Positions 1 through 8,130 are shown, counted from the stretch's first letter. The stretch: 9,628 nt of DNA from Syntrophus sp. (in: bacteria) (GCA_013824905.1 PNOO01000081.1:1-9628); one strand, 5' to 3'. Notes: generated by a model from the sequence alone, not told the origin. Program-made: numbers and translations.

Positions 1-219
1 TGCACAGTGGGCATGTTTCAGATGAAAAACGGCAAGGCAACGCCGTCCGCGGACGCGGTGTGCATGGGCTGCGAGACTTGCGTGGCCGTATGCGATGAAA
101 ACGCCATCACCGTGACCGATACCCGGGTCGCGCTGTCGAATACCTGCTCGAATCTTCTCAGCGTATTGGACGATATGGAAACAGAAACGGATAACCGCCG
201 GACAGACGGCTGTTATTAA
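1..219 (+). CDS. 4Fe-4S ferredoxin-type protein, C-terminal part (5' truncated by window edge)
   Basis: The reading frame is open from base 1 and ends at TAA 217-219, so only the last 72 residues are visible. Fragment residues 21-31 carry a C-x2-C-x2-C-x3-C motif (Cys21, 24, 27, 31), the signature of a bacterial-type 4Fe-4S cluster. Cys1 of the fragment sits where the last cysteine of a preceding cluster motif would be, so the complete protein is probably a two-cluster (dicluster) ferredoxin or a larger iron-sulfur protein. The residue after the last cysteine of each motif is Thr or Asp rather than the usual Pro. The last ~35 residues are acidic and lack cysteines until Cys71, next to the C-terminus. 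It probably carries electrons in the cytoplasm, but its partner cannot be named. ilvD follows after an 18-nt gap, suggesting cotranscription; dihydroxy-acid dehydratase needs an Fe-S cluster but no electron donor for catalysis, so any functional link is unproven. Confidence 0.85.
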   Translation, partial: CTVGMFQMKNGKATPSADAVCMGCETCVAVCDENAITVTDTRVALSNTCSNLLSVLDDMETETDNRRTDGCY

Positions 220-237
220 ACGCCCAGGAGGGAAATC

Positions 238-1893
<1,656 letters not shown>

Positions 1894-1926
1894 AAGGTTT
1901 TTTTGTCATTTTGCTCCCGGCGGCGC

Positions 1927-1964
1927 ACCCTATCGAGTATACCCTCGATAGGGTCGACATTTTT
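1927..1964 (+). terminator. Intrinsic terminator of the ferredoxin-ilvD unit
   Basis: A perfect 11-bp inverted repeat (ACCCTATCGAG at 1927-1937, CTCGATAGGGT at 1944-1954) with a 6-nt loop lies 33 bp after the ilvD stop. Five nucleotides after the stem a T run starts (1960-1964). The orientation suits transcription from ilvD. The convergent acylase gene ends at 1963, inside the T run, so the element may also stall RNA from the other side, although no T tract follows the stem on the minus strand. The gap between stem and T run is longer than ideal. Confidence 0.65.
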
Positions 1965-4362
1965 AGCGGGGAGCGAGCGTCTGCACCGTTTTTGTGTGAT
2001 TTGCGATCTCCCTGTCGCTGAACCACCAGTATCGCTTTTCCCCGTTCATGAAAGGTATAATCTGGTCCCGGTAATGGCCGGTGAACTGGCGCCCGGAGAC
2101 GCCGCCGGGGAGGACCGCGAGGACCTTGTCGCTGTCTCCGAGATCGGCGACCATCCGCAGGGAGGCGGACACGGTGACGTCATAGGGACGGTTGAAGTCA
2201 TAACTCGCCCGGTAGAGGGTCTCCTGCGAGCCGGCCACCGGATGGGCCCCGCCGCCAAAGAACTCCCGTCCTATCCCCTCCCGCCGGAGGGGCGAGACGA
2301 ACGTGATTCGGTGGCGGTCGCCCCATCTCCATTTTGCCGGGTCTGCGTTCCCGCTCGCCTTCGCCTCGGCAATGATCGCGAGGGCGGCGCGCTGGAAGAG
2401 TTCATTCCTCCCCTCCTTTGCCGTGGTTCCTTGGTCATCGAACCAGGGCGACTCCCCTTCCCGAACCATCCGCTGGAGACGCTCCTGCCAGAAGTACCAG
2501 TCGCCGAGCATCGCCCGGGCGAGCTCATCCCCTAATTCGTCCCGGAAGACCTCGAAAGCAAAACGCTCGTACACCGCATGAAAGATCAGTGGCGCAGCCT
2601 GATCGGCCCGGTCCCGGAAATCCCACTTTTCCAGGAGACTTCCCAGCGCCGCGGTCTCCGGCCGTCCGAGGAGGGCCTTGGCTATGACCGGCGCGATCTC
2701 GCGGGCCATGACGTTCATCTCGTCCCGCTGGAGGGCCCAGTGGTCGTCGACCGTCTTCTTCCCCGGCTGGTCCAGGACTTCGGTCAGGCGCCGGTAGCGG
2801 TAAGAAGGAGAGGCGTGCGAGGTGTAGTAATAAGGATAATCGCTCCGGACTGTAAAATGGTTGCAGGTCCCCAGCCATCCTCGCGCGGGGGCGTCGCTTG
2901 CCGGCATCTTCTCACAGGGGATCCACCCCGACCAGTTGTCTTGATCGTCCGTTACGGCGAAGGGAAACGTCCCGTCACCGCGGCTGCGGATGGGTAGACG
3001 CCCCGAGGTCTGCCAGCCGATCCGTCCGTCCATATCGGCAAAAACAAAGTTGAGCATAATAGCCGTAAATTCACCGATCGCCGCCCGGACATCCTGGACT
3101 GAACGCGCCGCAAGTATCCTGTCCAGGCCGAGGGAAGGCTGCATCGTCTCGAAGGGGGACCAGCGGACCGTGACCACCCGGCTACTCTTCAGATCGGGGA
3201 GAATGCCTGTAACCACCGGCCCCCTCCGCGTCAGAAGGATCATGATCCGTTCTTCACGGAAGCCGCCGGGGGCCTTGCCGTCCTTGATCCGCAGCGTCTC
3301 CGGAATGGCCTCGAAGGGGATGGACTTTCGCCCTTCGAGGTAGTTGGCCGGATTGGCCGGATCGATGGTTTCGACGTAGAGGTCCTGCGCATCCCCATAA
3401 GAGTTGGTCATCCCGATAGCGATCCGTCCGGTGCGCCCCGCAACCATACCCGGTATCCCCGGTATCGTTACACCGACCGCCCGGATCTGAGGCGTTATCA
3501 GTCCCGTCGGGTACCAGGGCCCGGGGAGGATCCGGGCGTCGAGATGGGGATCGTTGGCAAGAACCGGCTTGCCGCTTGCCGATAGGGCGCCGCCCGTGAC
3601 CCAGTTGTTGCTCCCGATGCGCAAAGAACCTTCCATTTCGCGGAGCAGGTCCATCATCTGAGCATCGCCGGCGAGGTTGAGACGGGGCCGGACGGCGGCA
3701 TCCGCAATCCGCGGCTTCACTATGGGGAGGGGGTCGTCGGGGTTGATATTGATGGGAGAAAGCTCTCGGGCCTTCGCCTCGCCCAATTTTTCGACCAGCA
3801 TCTGGGCAATCACTTCGGTCTTCAGGTTCGCAGCGGAATTCCATCCCATGTAGTAAAGGATGGCCAGGGAGTCGGCTATCGTCCAGGGTTCGGCCTTGAT
3901 CCCGGCGAGGCGGAACTCCAGGGGGAGATCCTTGCCCGCAGAGATAAAAGCATTGACGCCGTCAACATAGTTCTGGAAGATCCGCCTGGTCCGCTCGTCG
4001 AGGATCTTCTCATGCCTCCTGGCCTGACGCGCAAAACCGATGGTCCGCATGAGGATGTCGCTCTTTTTCCCCTTTTCGCCGGCCAATTCTGCGATCCTCC
4101 CGGTGGCAAAAAGCCGCGTCAGCTGCATCGGAAAGAGCCGGTCCTGGGCGGCGACGAATCCTTGCGCCCGGATGAGGTCGTTCTCATCGGTCGCATGGAT
4201 GTAAGCCATCCCTTTCTCGTCCCGGACGACCCTGACCTCCGCCTTCAGACCGGAGAGGACCAGCCGTCCCTCCCGCTGAAAATCGTTGAGGCGGGGCAGC
4301 CCCAGAATCGCCGCCAGGGCAAGGAGGAGAACCACAGCCGCCAGCCATTTGATCCATCTCAT
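1963..4362 (-). CDS. Penicillin acylase family protein (S45 Ntn hydrolase), membrane anchored
   Basis: This is a 799-residue precursor of the penicillin/acyl-homoserine-lactone acylase family, which hydrolyses amide bonds in acylated small molecules after self-cleavage into alpha and beta chains. Residues 5-21 form a hydrophobic segment behind MRWIKW, so it is exported and either anchored or processed; the active site would face the periplasm. The alpha domain covers roughly 40-230. Gly250-Ser251 in RIGSNNWVTGG is the autocleavage site, and Ser251 would become the N-terminal nucleophile of the beta chain. NDPHLD (Asn270-Asp275) and LNFVFADMDGRIGWQ (Asn437 as the likely oxyanion residue) follow as expected. 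The start ATG (4362-4360) has an AAGGAA-type Shine-Dalgarno just upstream. The reading frame stays open for 42 codons before this ATG but offers no good start; that stretch is annotated separately as a gene remnant. The substrate cannot be deduced: beta-lactam, N-acyl-homoserine lactone and other acyl amides are all possible. The gene is convergent with ilvD and appears monocistronic. Confidence 0.9.
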   Translation of the reverse strand: MRWIKWLAAVVLLLALAAILGLPRLNDFQREGRLVLSGLKAEVRVVRDEKGMAYIHATDENDLIRAQGFVAAQDRLFPMQLTRLFATGRIAELAGEKGKKSDILMRTIGFARQARRHEKILDERTRRIFQNYVDGVNAFISAGKDLPLEFRLAGIKAEPWTIADSLAILYYMGWNSAANLKTEVIAQMLVEKLGEAKARELSPININPDDPLPIVKPRIADAAVRPRLNLAGDAQMMDLLREMEGSLRIGSNNWVTGGALSASGKPVLANDPHLDARILPGPWYPTGLITPQIRAVGVTIPGIPGMVAGRTGRIAIGMTNSYGDAQDLYVETIDPANPANYLEGRKSIPFEAIPETLRIKDGKAPGGFREERIMILLTRRGPVVTGILPDLKSSRVVTVRWSPFETMQPSLGLDRILAARSVQDVRAAIGEFTAIMLNFVFADMDGRIGWQTSGRLPIRSRGDGTFPFAVTDDQDNWSGWIPCEKMPASDAPARGWLGTCNHFTVRSDYPYYYTSHASPSYRYRRLTEVLDQPGKKTVDDHWALQRDEMNVMAREIAPVIAKALLGRPETAALGSLLEKWDFRDRADQAAPLIFHAVYERFAFEVFRDELGDELARAMLGDWYFWQERLQRMVREGESPWFDDQGTTAKEGRNELFQRAALAIIAEAKASGNADPAKWRWGDRHRITFVSPLRREGIGREFFGGGAHPVAGSQETLYRASYDFNRPYDVTVSASLRMVADLGDSDKVLAVLPGGVSGRQFTGHYRDQIIPFMNGEKRYWWFSDREIANHTKTVQTLAPR

Positions 4363-4488
4363 CGTTTCTTCCTTCTCTGTTAGATTGTAGAACTCATAGA
4401 TCAGTTGGTCGATCCGGCGGTCGGCGGTATCGATCTGGCGCTTGAGGTTCGTCCGTTCGTGATCCGTCCGTGCGGCAAGCAGCTTCTC
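4363..4488 (-). pseudogene. Remnant of the C-terminal tail of an Eco57I/type IIG-like restriction-modification protein
   Basis: Translating the minus strand from 4488 gives 42 codons reading EKLLAARTDHERTNLKRQ, then IDTADRRIDQLIYEFYNLTE, then a few charged residues before the acylase ATG, in the same frame as the acylase. From knowledge of the family, the pattern 'HER..LKRQI..TDR.ID.LVYELYGLTEEE' is typical of the extreme C-terminus of Eco57I-like/type IIG restriction-methyltransferases and related PglX-type DNA methylases. Here it has no start codon, no upstream catalytic domain, and no stop before running into the acylase. In another frame just upstream, codons for HKR (4492-4484 region) match what usually precedes this tail, suggesting a small frameshift. 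I read it as the last fossil of a lost restriction-modification gene. It could also be chance similarity or an N-terminal extension of the acylase, which is unlikely because it would precede the signal anchor. Confidence 0.5.
4384..4412 (-). promoter_or_regulatory. Possible sigma-70 promoter for the acylase gene
   Basis: Reading on the minus strand, TCGACC (4412-4407) and TACAAT (4389-4384) are separated by exactly 17 nt, 4/6 and 5/6 matches to the -35 and -10 consensus. Transcription would start about 15 nt before the acylase ATG, leaving a very short leader that still includes the Shine-Dalgarno. The element lies inside a decayed gene remnant, so it may be fortuitous. Confidence 0.35.
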
Positions 4489-4767
4489 TTATGGTATGCT
4501 TCGCGATCCGTGGAAAGCAGCCAGAACGTCAATCCCGTCCGGTTTGATGTAATAGATGATACGATAGTCGGCTTCCAACACTTCGCGAATTTGTCCAATA
4601 TCGTATTCCGGAACTTATCGGCCAGAGAGTGGAAACTGGGAGATCTGGATCGAACATCTGGTGATCCGGTCTACCATGCGTTTGGCATAATAGGGCGAGT
4701 TATACGCGATATAATCGTGAATCGACTGCAGCTGATCCAGCGCTGTGTTTGTCCAATGGACTTTCAT
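4489..4767 (-). pseudogene. ParE/RelE-family toxin, interrupted by an in-frame TAA
   Basis: On the minus strand a start ATG at 4767-4765 overlaps the antitoxin stop (ATGA). The frame reads MKVHWTNTALDQLQSIHDYI and continues through PYYAKRMVDRITR and QISQFPLSGR for 50 codons. It then meets TAA (4617-4615) and resumes in the same frame with VPEYDIGQIREVLEADYR, IIYYIKPDGIDVLAAFHGSR and SIP before TAA 4491-4489. Ignoring the internal stop it is 92 codons, the normal length for this toxin family, with the expected order: N-terminal W/A-L motif, two helices, 'PLSGR-x-VPEY', the 'REVLEADYRIIY' strand and a C-terminal 'FHGSR' strand. Members are ribosome-dependent mRNA interferases (RelE) or gyrase poisons (ParE); which applies here cannot be told. 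A single-codon nonsense change, with no frameshift, explains everything seen, so the toxin is probably inactive. A sequencing error is the alternative. Confidence 0.85.
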
Positions 4768-4952
4768 TCGGGCAATCCGAATTTTTTCCGTATATCATGG
4801 ACATCCGTCGTTCGGCCCGCCATGCTGTCGGCAAGGCCGGCCTCTATCGCTTGCCGGATATAAATTTTCTGCATCAAATCGTCCCAGGTCGAATCCTCTT
4901 TAAGGTCGTCCACGATTTTTCGGGCATCTTCCTTTACGTTTACGGCTTCCAT
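4764..4952 (-). CDS. Putative type II antitoxin, cognate to the broken ParE/RelE-type toxin
   Basis: A 62-residue, acidic, mostly helical protein. Its core (residues 21-47, STWDDLMQKIYIRQAIEAG... through AGR) and its ending KKFGLPE resemble a widespread family of short proteins found directly upstream of ParE/RelE-type toxins. The name of that family's Pfam entry is not something I can confirm from sequence alone. The start ATG (4952-4950) has an AGGAGG Shine-Dalgarno 8 nt upstream. The stop overlaps the toxin start by 4 nt, the standard translational coupling of type II toxin-antitoxin pairs. A near-consensus promoter lies 25 nt further upstream (4977-5005) with a small palindrome where an autorepressor would bind. 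The gene is intact although its partner toxin carries a nonsense codon, so it may survive as an orphan antitoxin or regulator. The region is visibly richer in A+T than the neighbouring genes. Confidence 0.78.
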   Translation of the reverse strand: MEAVNVKEDARKIVDDLKEDSTWDDLMQKIYIRQAIEAGLADSMAGRTTDVHDIRKKFGLPE

Positions 4953-4976
4953 CTTTCATTCCTCCTCATGGAAGGG

Positions 4977-5005
4977 ATTATAGCGAGCATCGCTCTCGAT
5001 GGCAA
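4977..5005 (-). promoter_or_regulatory. Sigma-70 promoter of the toxin-antitoxin pair with an operator-like palindrome
   Basis: On the minus strand TTGCCA (5005-5000, 5/6) and TATAAT (4982-4977, 6/6) are spaced by 17 nt, a near-consensus sigma-70 promoter pointing at the antitoxin gene. The spacer ends in the inverted repeat AGCGA-tgc-TCGCT (4994-4982), which overlaps the first base of the -10 box. Type II antitoxins and toxin-antitoxin complexes commonly repress their own promoter through such a site; this role is inferred here. The promoter begins 25 bp beyond the end of the upstream flavoprotein gene on the same strand. Confidence 0.7.
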
Positions 5006-5029
5006 TCATTTCTTCCGCAATATAAGACC

Positions 5030-6382
5030 TTAAAAGCCCCGCAGACTGGCCGCGGCCGCCTCACCGGCGACATAGCCGGTGGAGAAGGCCGCCTGGAGGT
5101 TGTAGCCCCCCGTATCGGCGTCAATGTCCATCACCTCGCCGCAGAAAAAAAGACCGGGGACGAGGCGGGAGGCCATCGTCCGGGGATCGATCTCTTTGAG
5201 TGAAACCCCGCCGGCCGTCACGATCGCCGAGGTCAGGGGGAGGGGGCTTTTGATATTGAAACGGAGCGACTTGAGGAGGATAAGTAGCCGCTCCCGCTCC
5301 CCGGCGGTGATCTGATGACCGGGCCTGTCCGGGGGGATGCCGGACATCTCCACGAAGGTCTCGATCATCTTATGAGGGAGAAGACCCGCCAGGAGATTGC
5401 GGAAGCCCCGCTTCCCGTATCGGTCGAAGTCACCCTGGAGACGGGCGCGGAGCCCTTCCACGGTCAGGGCGGGTTTGAGGTCGATCGAGACGCTGACCGG
5501 TCCCGCCGCCAGGGCCTCCACGACGGCAAGACTCATCAGGAGTGTGATCGGTCCGCCGATCCCGAAGTGGGTAAAGAGCATCTCCCCCATCCGGCTCTCG
5601 ATGACCGGAGAGCGCCGTCTTTTCGTATCGAGTCCGCGGCCGAGGTCCTTCGCCGGAGTCAGGGTGGGATCGATGGTCGCAGCCTCGCCGCGAAAGGCCG
5701 TCAGACGGACGTTACGGAGACTTACCCCTTGCATCGACTTGGCCTTTTCAACCTCCGCAACGACAAGCGGAACGAGGGCCGGTCGGAGTTTGGTCACGGT
5801 ATGGCCGAGGGCGGCCGCCATCCGGTACCCGTCGCCGGTGGAGCCGGTCGCCGGCCAAGTGGCGCCGCCGGTCGCGAGGATGACGGCGCGAGCGGGAAAT
5901 GGGCCTTTCTCCGTCCGGACCCCTTCGATACGGCCATCGCGGAGGGCGATCCCTGTCACAGGGACGCCCGTACGGACATCCACGAGCTGATCTTTCAGAT
6001 GCTGACGGAAGGCCCTCACGACATCCGCAGCGTCGTCGGAAACGGGGAAGATCCGTCCCCCGCGTTCGACCTTGGTCTCAACCCCGTAACGCCCAAGAAA
6101 GGCGCGAAGATCGTCCCTAAAGAAGCGGCGAAAGGCGCTGTGGAGAAAACGGCCGTTCGGGCCGTACATGGAGATGAAATCGCCGAGATCCCGGGCGTTC
6201 GTCAGGTTGCAGCGGCTTTTTCCACTGATCAGGATCTTCTTTCCCGGTCCATCGGTCTTTTCGAGGAGGAGGACTTTTGCACCCATTTCCGCGGCCCTCC
6301 CGGCGGCCATCAGCCCACCCGCGCCGGCGCCGACGACGATCACGCGGCCGCCCTCTTTGCTATGGTTCAGCACATCGACCAC
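5030..6382 (-). CDS. HI0933/YhiN-family FAD-dependent flavoprotein
   Basis: A 450-residue flavoprotein of the HI0933/YhiN (BaiN-like) family of predicted NAD(P)/FAD-dependent oxidoreductases, whose physiological substrate is mostly unknown. Visible motifs: the dinucleotide-binding loop VVGAGAGGLMAA (residues 16-27) with the glutamate ending the second strand (Glu41), GKKILISGKSRCNLTN (47-62), the ATGGATWPATGSTGDGY element (170-186), and the C-terminal FAD-contacting segment around GLFFCGEVMDIDADTGGYN (410-428). The start is ambiguous. GTG at 6382 has GGAG 7 nt upstream and overlaps the DUF116 gene by 23 bp. GTG at 6343 has AGAGG 8 nt upstream and would give a 437-residue protein beginning right before the first beta strand, which suits the family better. 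TAA is at 5032-5030. No membrane segment is seen; it should be cytoplasmic. Translational coupling with the upstream DUF116 gene is likely. Confidence 0.92.
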   Translation of the reverse strand: MVDVLNHSKEGGRVIVVGAGAGGLMAAGRAAEMGAKVLLLEKTDGPGKKILISGKSRCNLTNARDLGDFISMYGPNGRFLHSAFRRFFRDDLRAFLGRYGVETKVERGGRIFPVSDDAADVVRAFRQHLKDQLVDVRTGVPVTGIALRDGRIEGVRTEKGPFPARAVILATGGATWPATGSTGDGYRMAAALGHTVTKLRPALVPLVVAEVEKAKSMQGVSLRNVRLTAFRGEAATIDPTLTPAKDLGRGLDTKRRRSPVIESRMGEMLFTHFGIGGPITLLMSLAVVEALAAGPVSVSIDLKPALTVEGLRARLQGDFDRYGKRGFRNLLAGLLPHKMIETFVEMSGIPPDRPGHQITAGERERLLILLKSLRFNIKSPLPLTSAIVTAGGVSLKEIDPRTMASRLVPGLFFCGEVMDIDADTGGYNLQAAFSTGYVAGEAAAASLRGF

Positions 6383-6944
6383 CGCTCCACTCCACAGCGC
6401 CCCTGGCCCCTTTGAGGATGATCCGCTTCAGAAGGTCCCAGTCGATATCGTTGTGCAGGCAGTCATACCGGGTCGTCAGGATCACCTGGGGAATGACCTT
6501 CTTTTTCTTCAAACGGACCCCTTTGAGCGTGATCGGCGTCGACCGGACGCCCTTGTCGATCTCGAAATCGCACGCCCCCCCGACGGCGGCCCGGATCTGT
6601 TTTCTCTGGACAAGCCGTTTCGTGAAGTTCGTACTGGGCGAGATATAGAATTGCCACCCCTTCTCCTCGCAGAGGATGCGGATTTCACCGCAGCGGCAAT
6701 TTTTACATTTCATGCAGAGAATCCCTTCCGCCTTGGAGAAACGGGCTTTGCATTCTTCACCGATCAGGCAATGGGGAAGAACCACCGCCTTTTCACCCGC
6801 CGGGATCCGGTCGAAATCCTCCTGATAATAGGCGTTGGCGATGCTGGAAATGTCGTAGCGAATCCCCAGCCGCGCTAAAAAAGAGCGAATGGGAAAGAAG
6901 AAAAAGGCGGACAGGAACTTGAGTCTGTTGCAATCCCGGGTCAT
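6360..6944 (-). CDS. DUF116 family cysteine-rich protein
   Basis: A 194-residue protein that matches the DUF116 pattern: LPHCL (Cys59), Cys65, then EGILCMKCKNCRCG with Cys77, 80, 83 and 85, then the 'ISPSTNFTKRLV' segment, GGACDFEI (Cys125), and 'TTRYDCLHNDIDWD' (Cys162). The clustered cysteines suggest metal or Fe-S binding, but no reaction is established for the family. Residues 8-24 are hydrophobic (LKFLSAFFFF...), so the N-terminus may be membrane associated. The ATG at 6944-6942 has GGAAAG about 5 nt upstream. It is the first gene of a two-gene minus-strand unit with the HI0933 flavoprotein, whose GTG start lies within its last codons. That pairing hints at a shared redox or cofactor role, which is inference. 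The intergenic region 6945-7129 is shared with the divergent lipid kinase and shows no clear promoter for this strand. Confidence 0.82.
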   Translation of the reverse strand: MTRDCNRLKFLSAFFFFPIRSFLARLGIRYDISSIANAYYQEDFDRIPAGEKAVVLPHCLIGEECKARFSKAEGILCMKCKNCRCGEIRILCEEKGWQFYISPSTNFTKRLVQRKQIRAAVGGACDFEIDKGVRSTPITLKGVRLKKKKVIPQVILTTRYDCLHNDIDWDLLKRIILKGARGAVEWSGGRCAEP

Positions 6945-7129
6945 CGAATCTTTCCATTATCCATCTGATTTGGCGACAGGGAGGAATACGCCACCCGCAT
7001 GCCGAAGATGGATATCAGAAAGAGGTCCGGAAAGCAATTCCTTTGCACTTTTTCATCTATCGGAAATGAAATATCTATGGTATAAAAATTCCTCATTTGC
7101 CACCTTACAACCATTCCGGGGAGGCGGAC

Positions 7130-8068
7130 TTGAATTACAGAAAGACGATCTTTGTGGTGAATCCTCATGCAGGGAACGGGGCGACCGGTAAGGAGTGGCC
7201 CCGGATCAGTAAAATGGCCGGAGAGCTCATCGGCCCTTTCGAGGCCTGTCTCACCGGGGGGCCGGGAGACGCCACCCGAATAACCAGGGACCATCTCCTC
7301 AGAGGTGTCGACCGGGTCATCTGCGTCGGCGGCGACGGAACGCTCAACGAGGTGGTCAACGGTTTCCTGGATGAAAAAGCCCCCCTTCGGAAGGACGCAG
7401 TCCTCGGATTTCTCCCCAACGGAACCGGCTGCGATTTCAGCCGGACCATGCCCATTCCTGCAGGGATGGAAGCCTCCCTTAACACCATCCGCGAGGATCA
7501 TATCCACACCATCGATCTCGGACTCATCCACTACCTGAATCACGAGGGGCGCACCTGCGCCAGATATTTTCACAATATCGCGAGCTTCGGCCTCGGAGGA
7601 GAGGTCGTGGACCGGGTGAACCGGACGAGCAAGTCCTGCGGGCCGTTCCTCACTTTTATCTGGGGGACGCTGGTATCCCTTTTCGCATACGGGAAGAAGC
7701 GCGTCCGCATCCGTTTGGATGACGGGGAAGAACAAACTGTGGACGTGCTCAATATCGCCATTGCCAACGGTCGCTACCATGGCGGCGGGATGCTTGTCGC
7801 CCCCGACGCCGTCACCGATGACGGGCTCTTCCATGTGACCGTCATCGGCGCGATGAGCCTTCCCCTTGTCTTCTGGCACCTCCCCAAACTCTACCTCGGA
7901 GGGATCAAGCGGATACGCCAAGTCTCCATGATGACCGCTAAAAGGGTGATCGCCTCTTCGGAGCAACGGGTACTCCTCGATGTCGACGGGGAGCAGCCGG
8001 GGACGCTGCCGGCAGAGCTTTCTATCATCCCCGGCGCCCTGAAGATGATCATGAAAAAACCCGCCTGA
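7130..8068 (+). CDS. Diacylglycerol/lipid kinase family protein
   Basis: This protein has the diacylglycerol kinase catalytic (DAGKc) fold that phosphorylates lipid hydroxyls with ATP at the inner membrane face. With a start at TTG 7130 it has 312 residues, typical for DgkB/YegS-type enzymes. Motifs: VNPHAGNG (10-17), the nucleotide-binding GGDGTLNEVVNG (67-78), LPNGTGCDFSR (95-105), GGMLVAPDAVTDDG (219-232), and DVDGEQ (284-289) with Asp286 as likely catalytic base. The family usually has Asn in 'GTxNDF'; here the motif is GTGCDF, with Cys101. I chose TTG 7130 because GGGGAGG lies 5 nt upstream (7118-7124). A TTG at 7097 would add 11 residues without a good Shine-Dalgarno or any family similarity. 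A TATAAA (7081-7086) may be the -10 box, but no good -35 is visible. The gene is divergent from the DUF116 gene. The exact lipid substrate (diacylglycerol or other) cannot be read. Confidence 0.9.
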   Translation: MNYRKTIFVVNPHAGNGATGKEWPRISKMAGELIGPFEACLTGGPGDATRITRDHLLRGVDRVICVGGDGTLNEVVNGFLDEKAPLRKDAVLGFLPNGTGCDFSRTMPIPAGMEASLNTIREDHIHTIDLGLIHYLNHEGRTCARYFHNIASFGLGGEVVDRVNRTSKSCGPFLTFIWGTLVSLFAYGKKRVRIRLDDGEEQTVDVLNIAIANGRYHGGGMLVAPDAVTDDGLFHVTVIGAMSLPLVFWHLPKLYLGGIKRIRQVSMMTAKRVIASSEQRVLLDVDGEQPGTLPAELSIIPGALKMIMKKPA

Positions 8069-8091
8069 TGAAAATGGCTGTTTCCACTTAA

Positions 8092-8130
8092 TGGTGAAAT
8101 ATTCCCCGGGGCCTGGGTAATATTTCACCA
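8092..8130 (+). repeat. Perfect 12-bp-arm inverted repeat (possible enhancer site)
   Basis: TGGTGAAATATT (8092-8103) and AATATTTCACCA (8119-8130) are exact reverse complements separated by 15 nt. Within the spacer CCC (8104-8106) can pair with GGG (8115-8117) if T8118 is bulged. It begins 24 bp after the lipid kinase stop. No T run follows on either strand, so an ordinary intrinsic terminator is unlikely. The arms centre about 145 bp upstream of the start expected from the sigma-54 promoter at 8228, the usual range for an upstream activator site of an enhancer-binding protein. That function is inferred; it could instead be an mRNA-stabilising hairpin at the 3' end of the kinase transcript. 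Confidence 0.7.

Noticed and set aside
4401..4598. Minus-strand 65-codon frame within the toxin region as a separate gene
   Set aside because: It is an out-of-frame reading of the toxin's 3' half and the restriction remnant; only its HKR codons may be a trace of the remnant's original frame.
5315..6415. Plus-strand open frame of 366 codons opposite the HI0933 flavoprotein gene
   Set aside because: It lies antisense to a gene with clear motifs, its translation shows no recognisable domain and no Shine-Dalgarno, and long antisense frames are common in GC-rich coding DNA.
7097..7129. Upstream TTG 7097 as the start of the lipid kinase
   Set aside because: It adds 11 residues without family similarity and lacks a good ribosome-binding site, whereas TTG 7130 has GGGGAGG at 5-nt spacing.
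8092..8130. Inverted repeat as an intrinsic terminator of the lipid kinase gene
   Set aside because: No T run follows the stem on the plus strand or on the minus strand.
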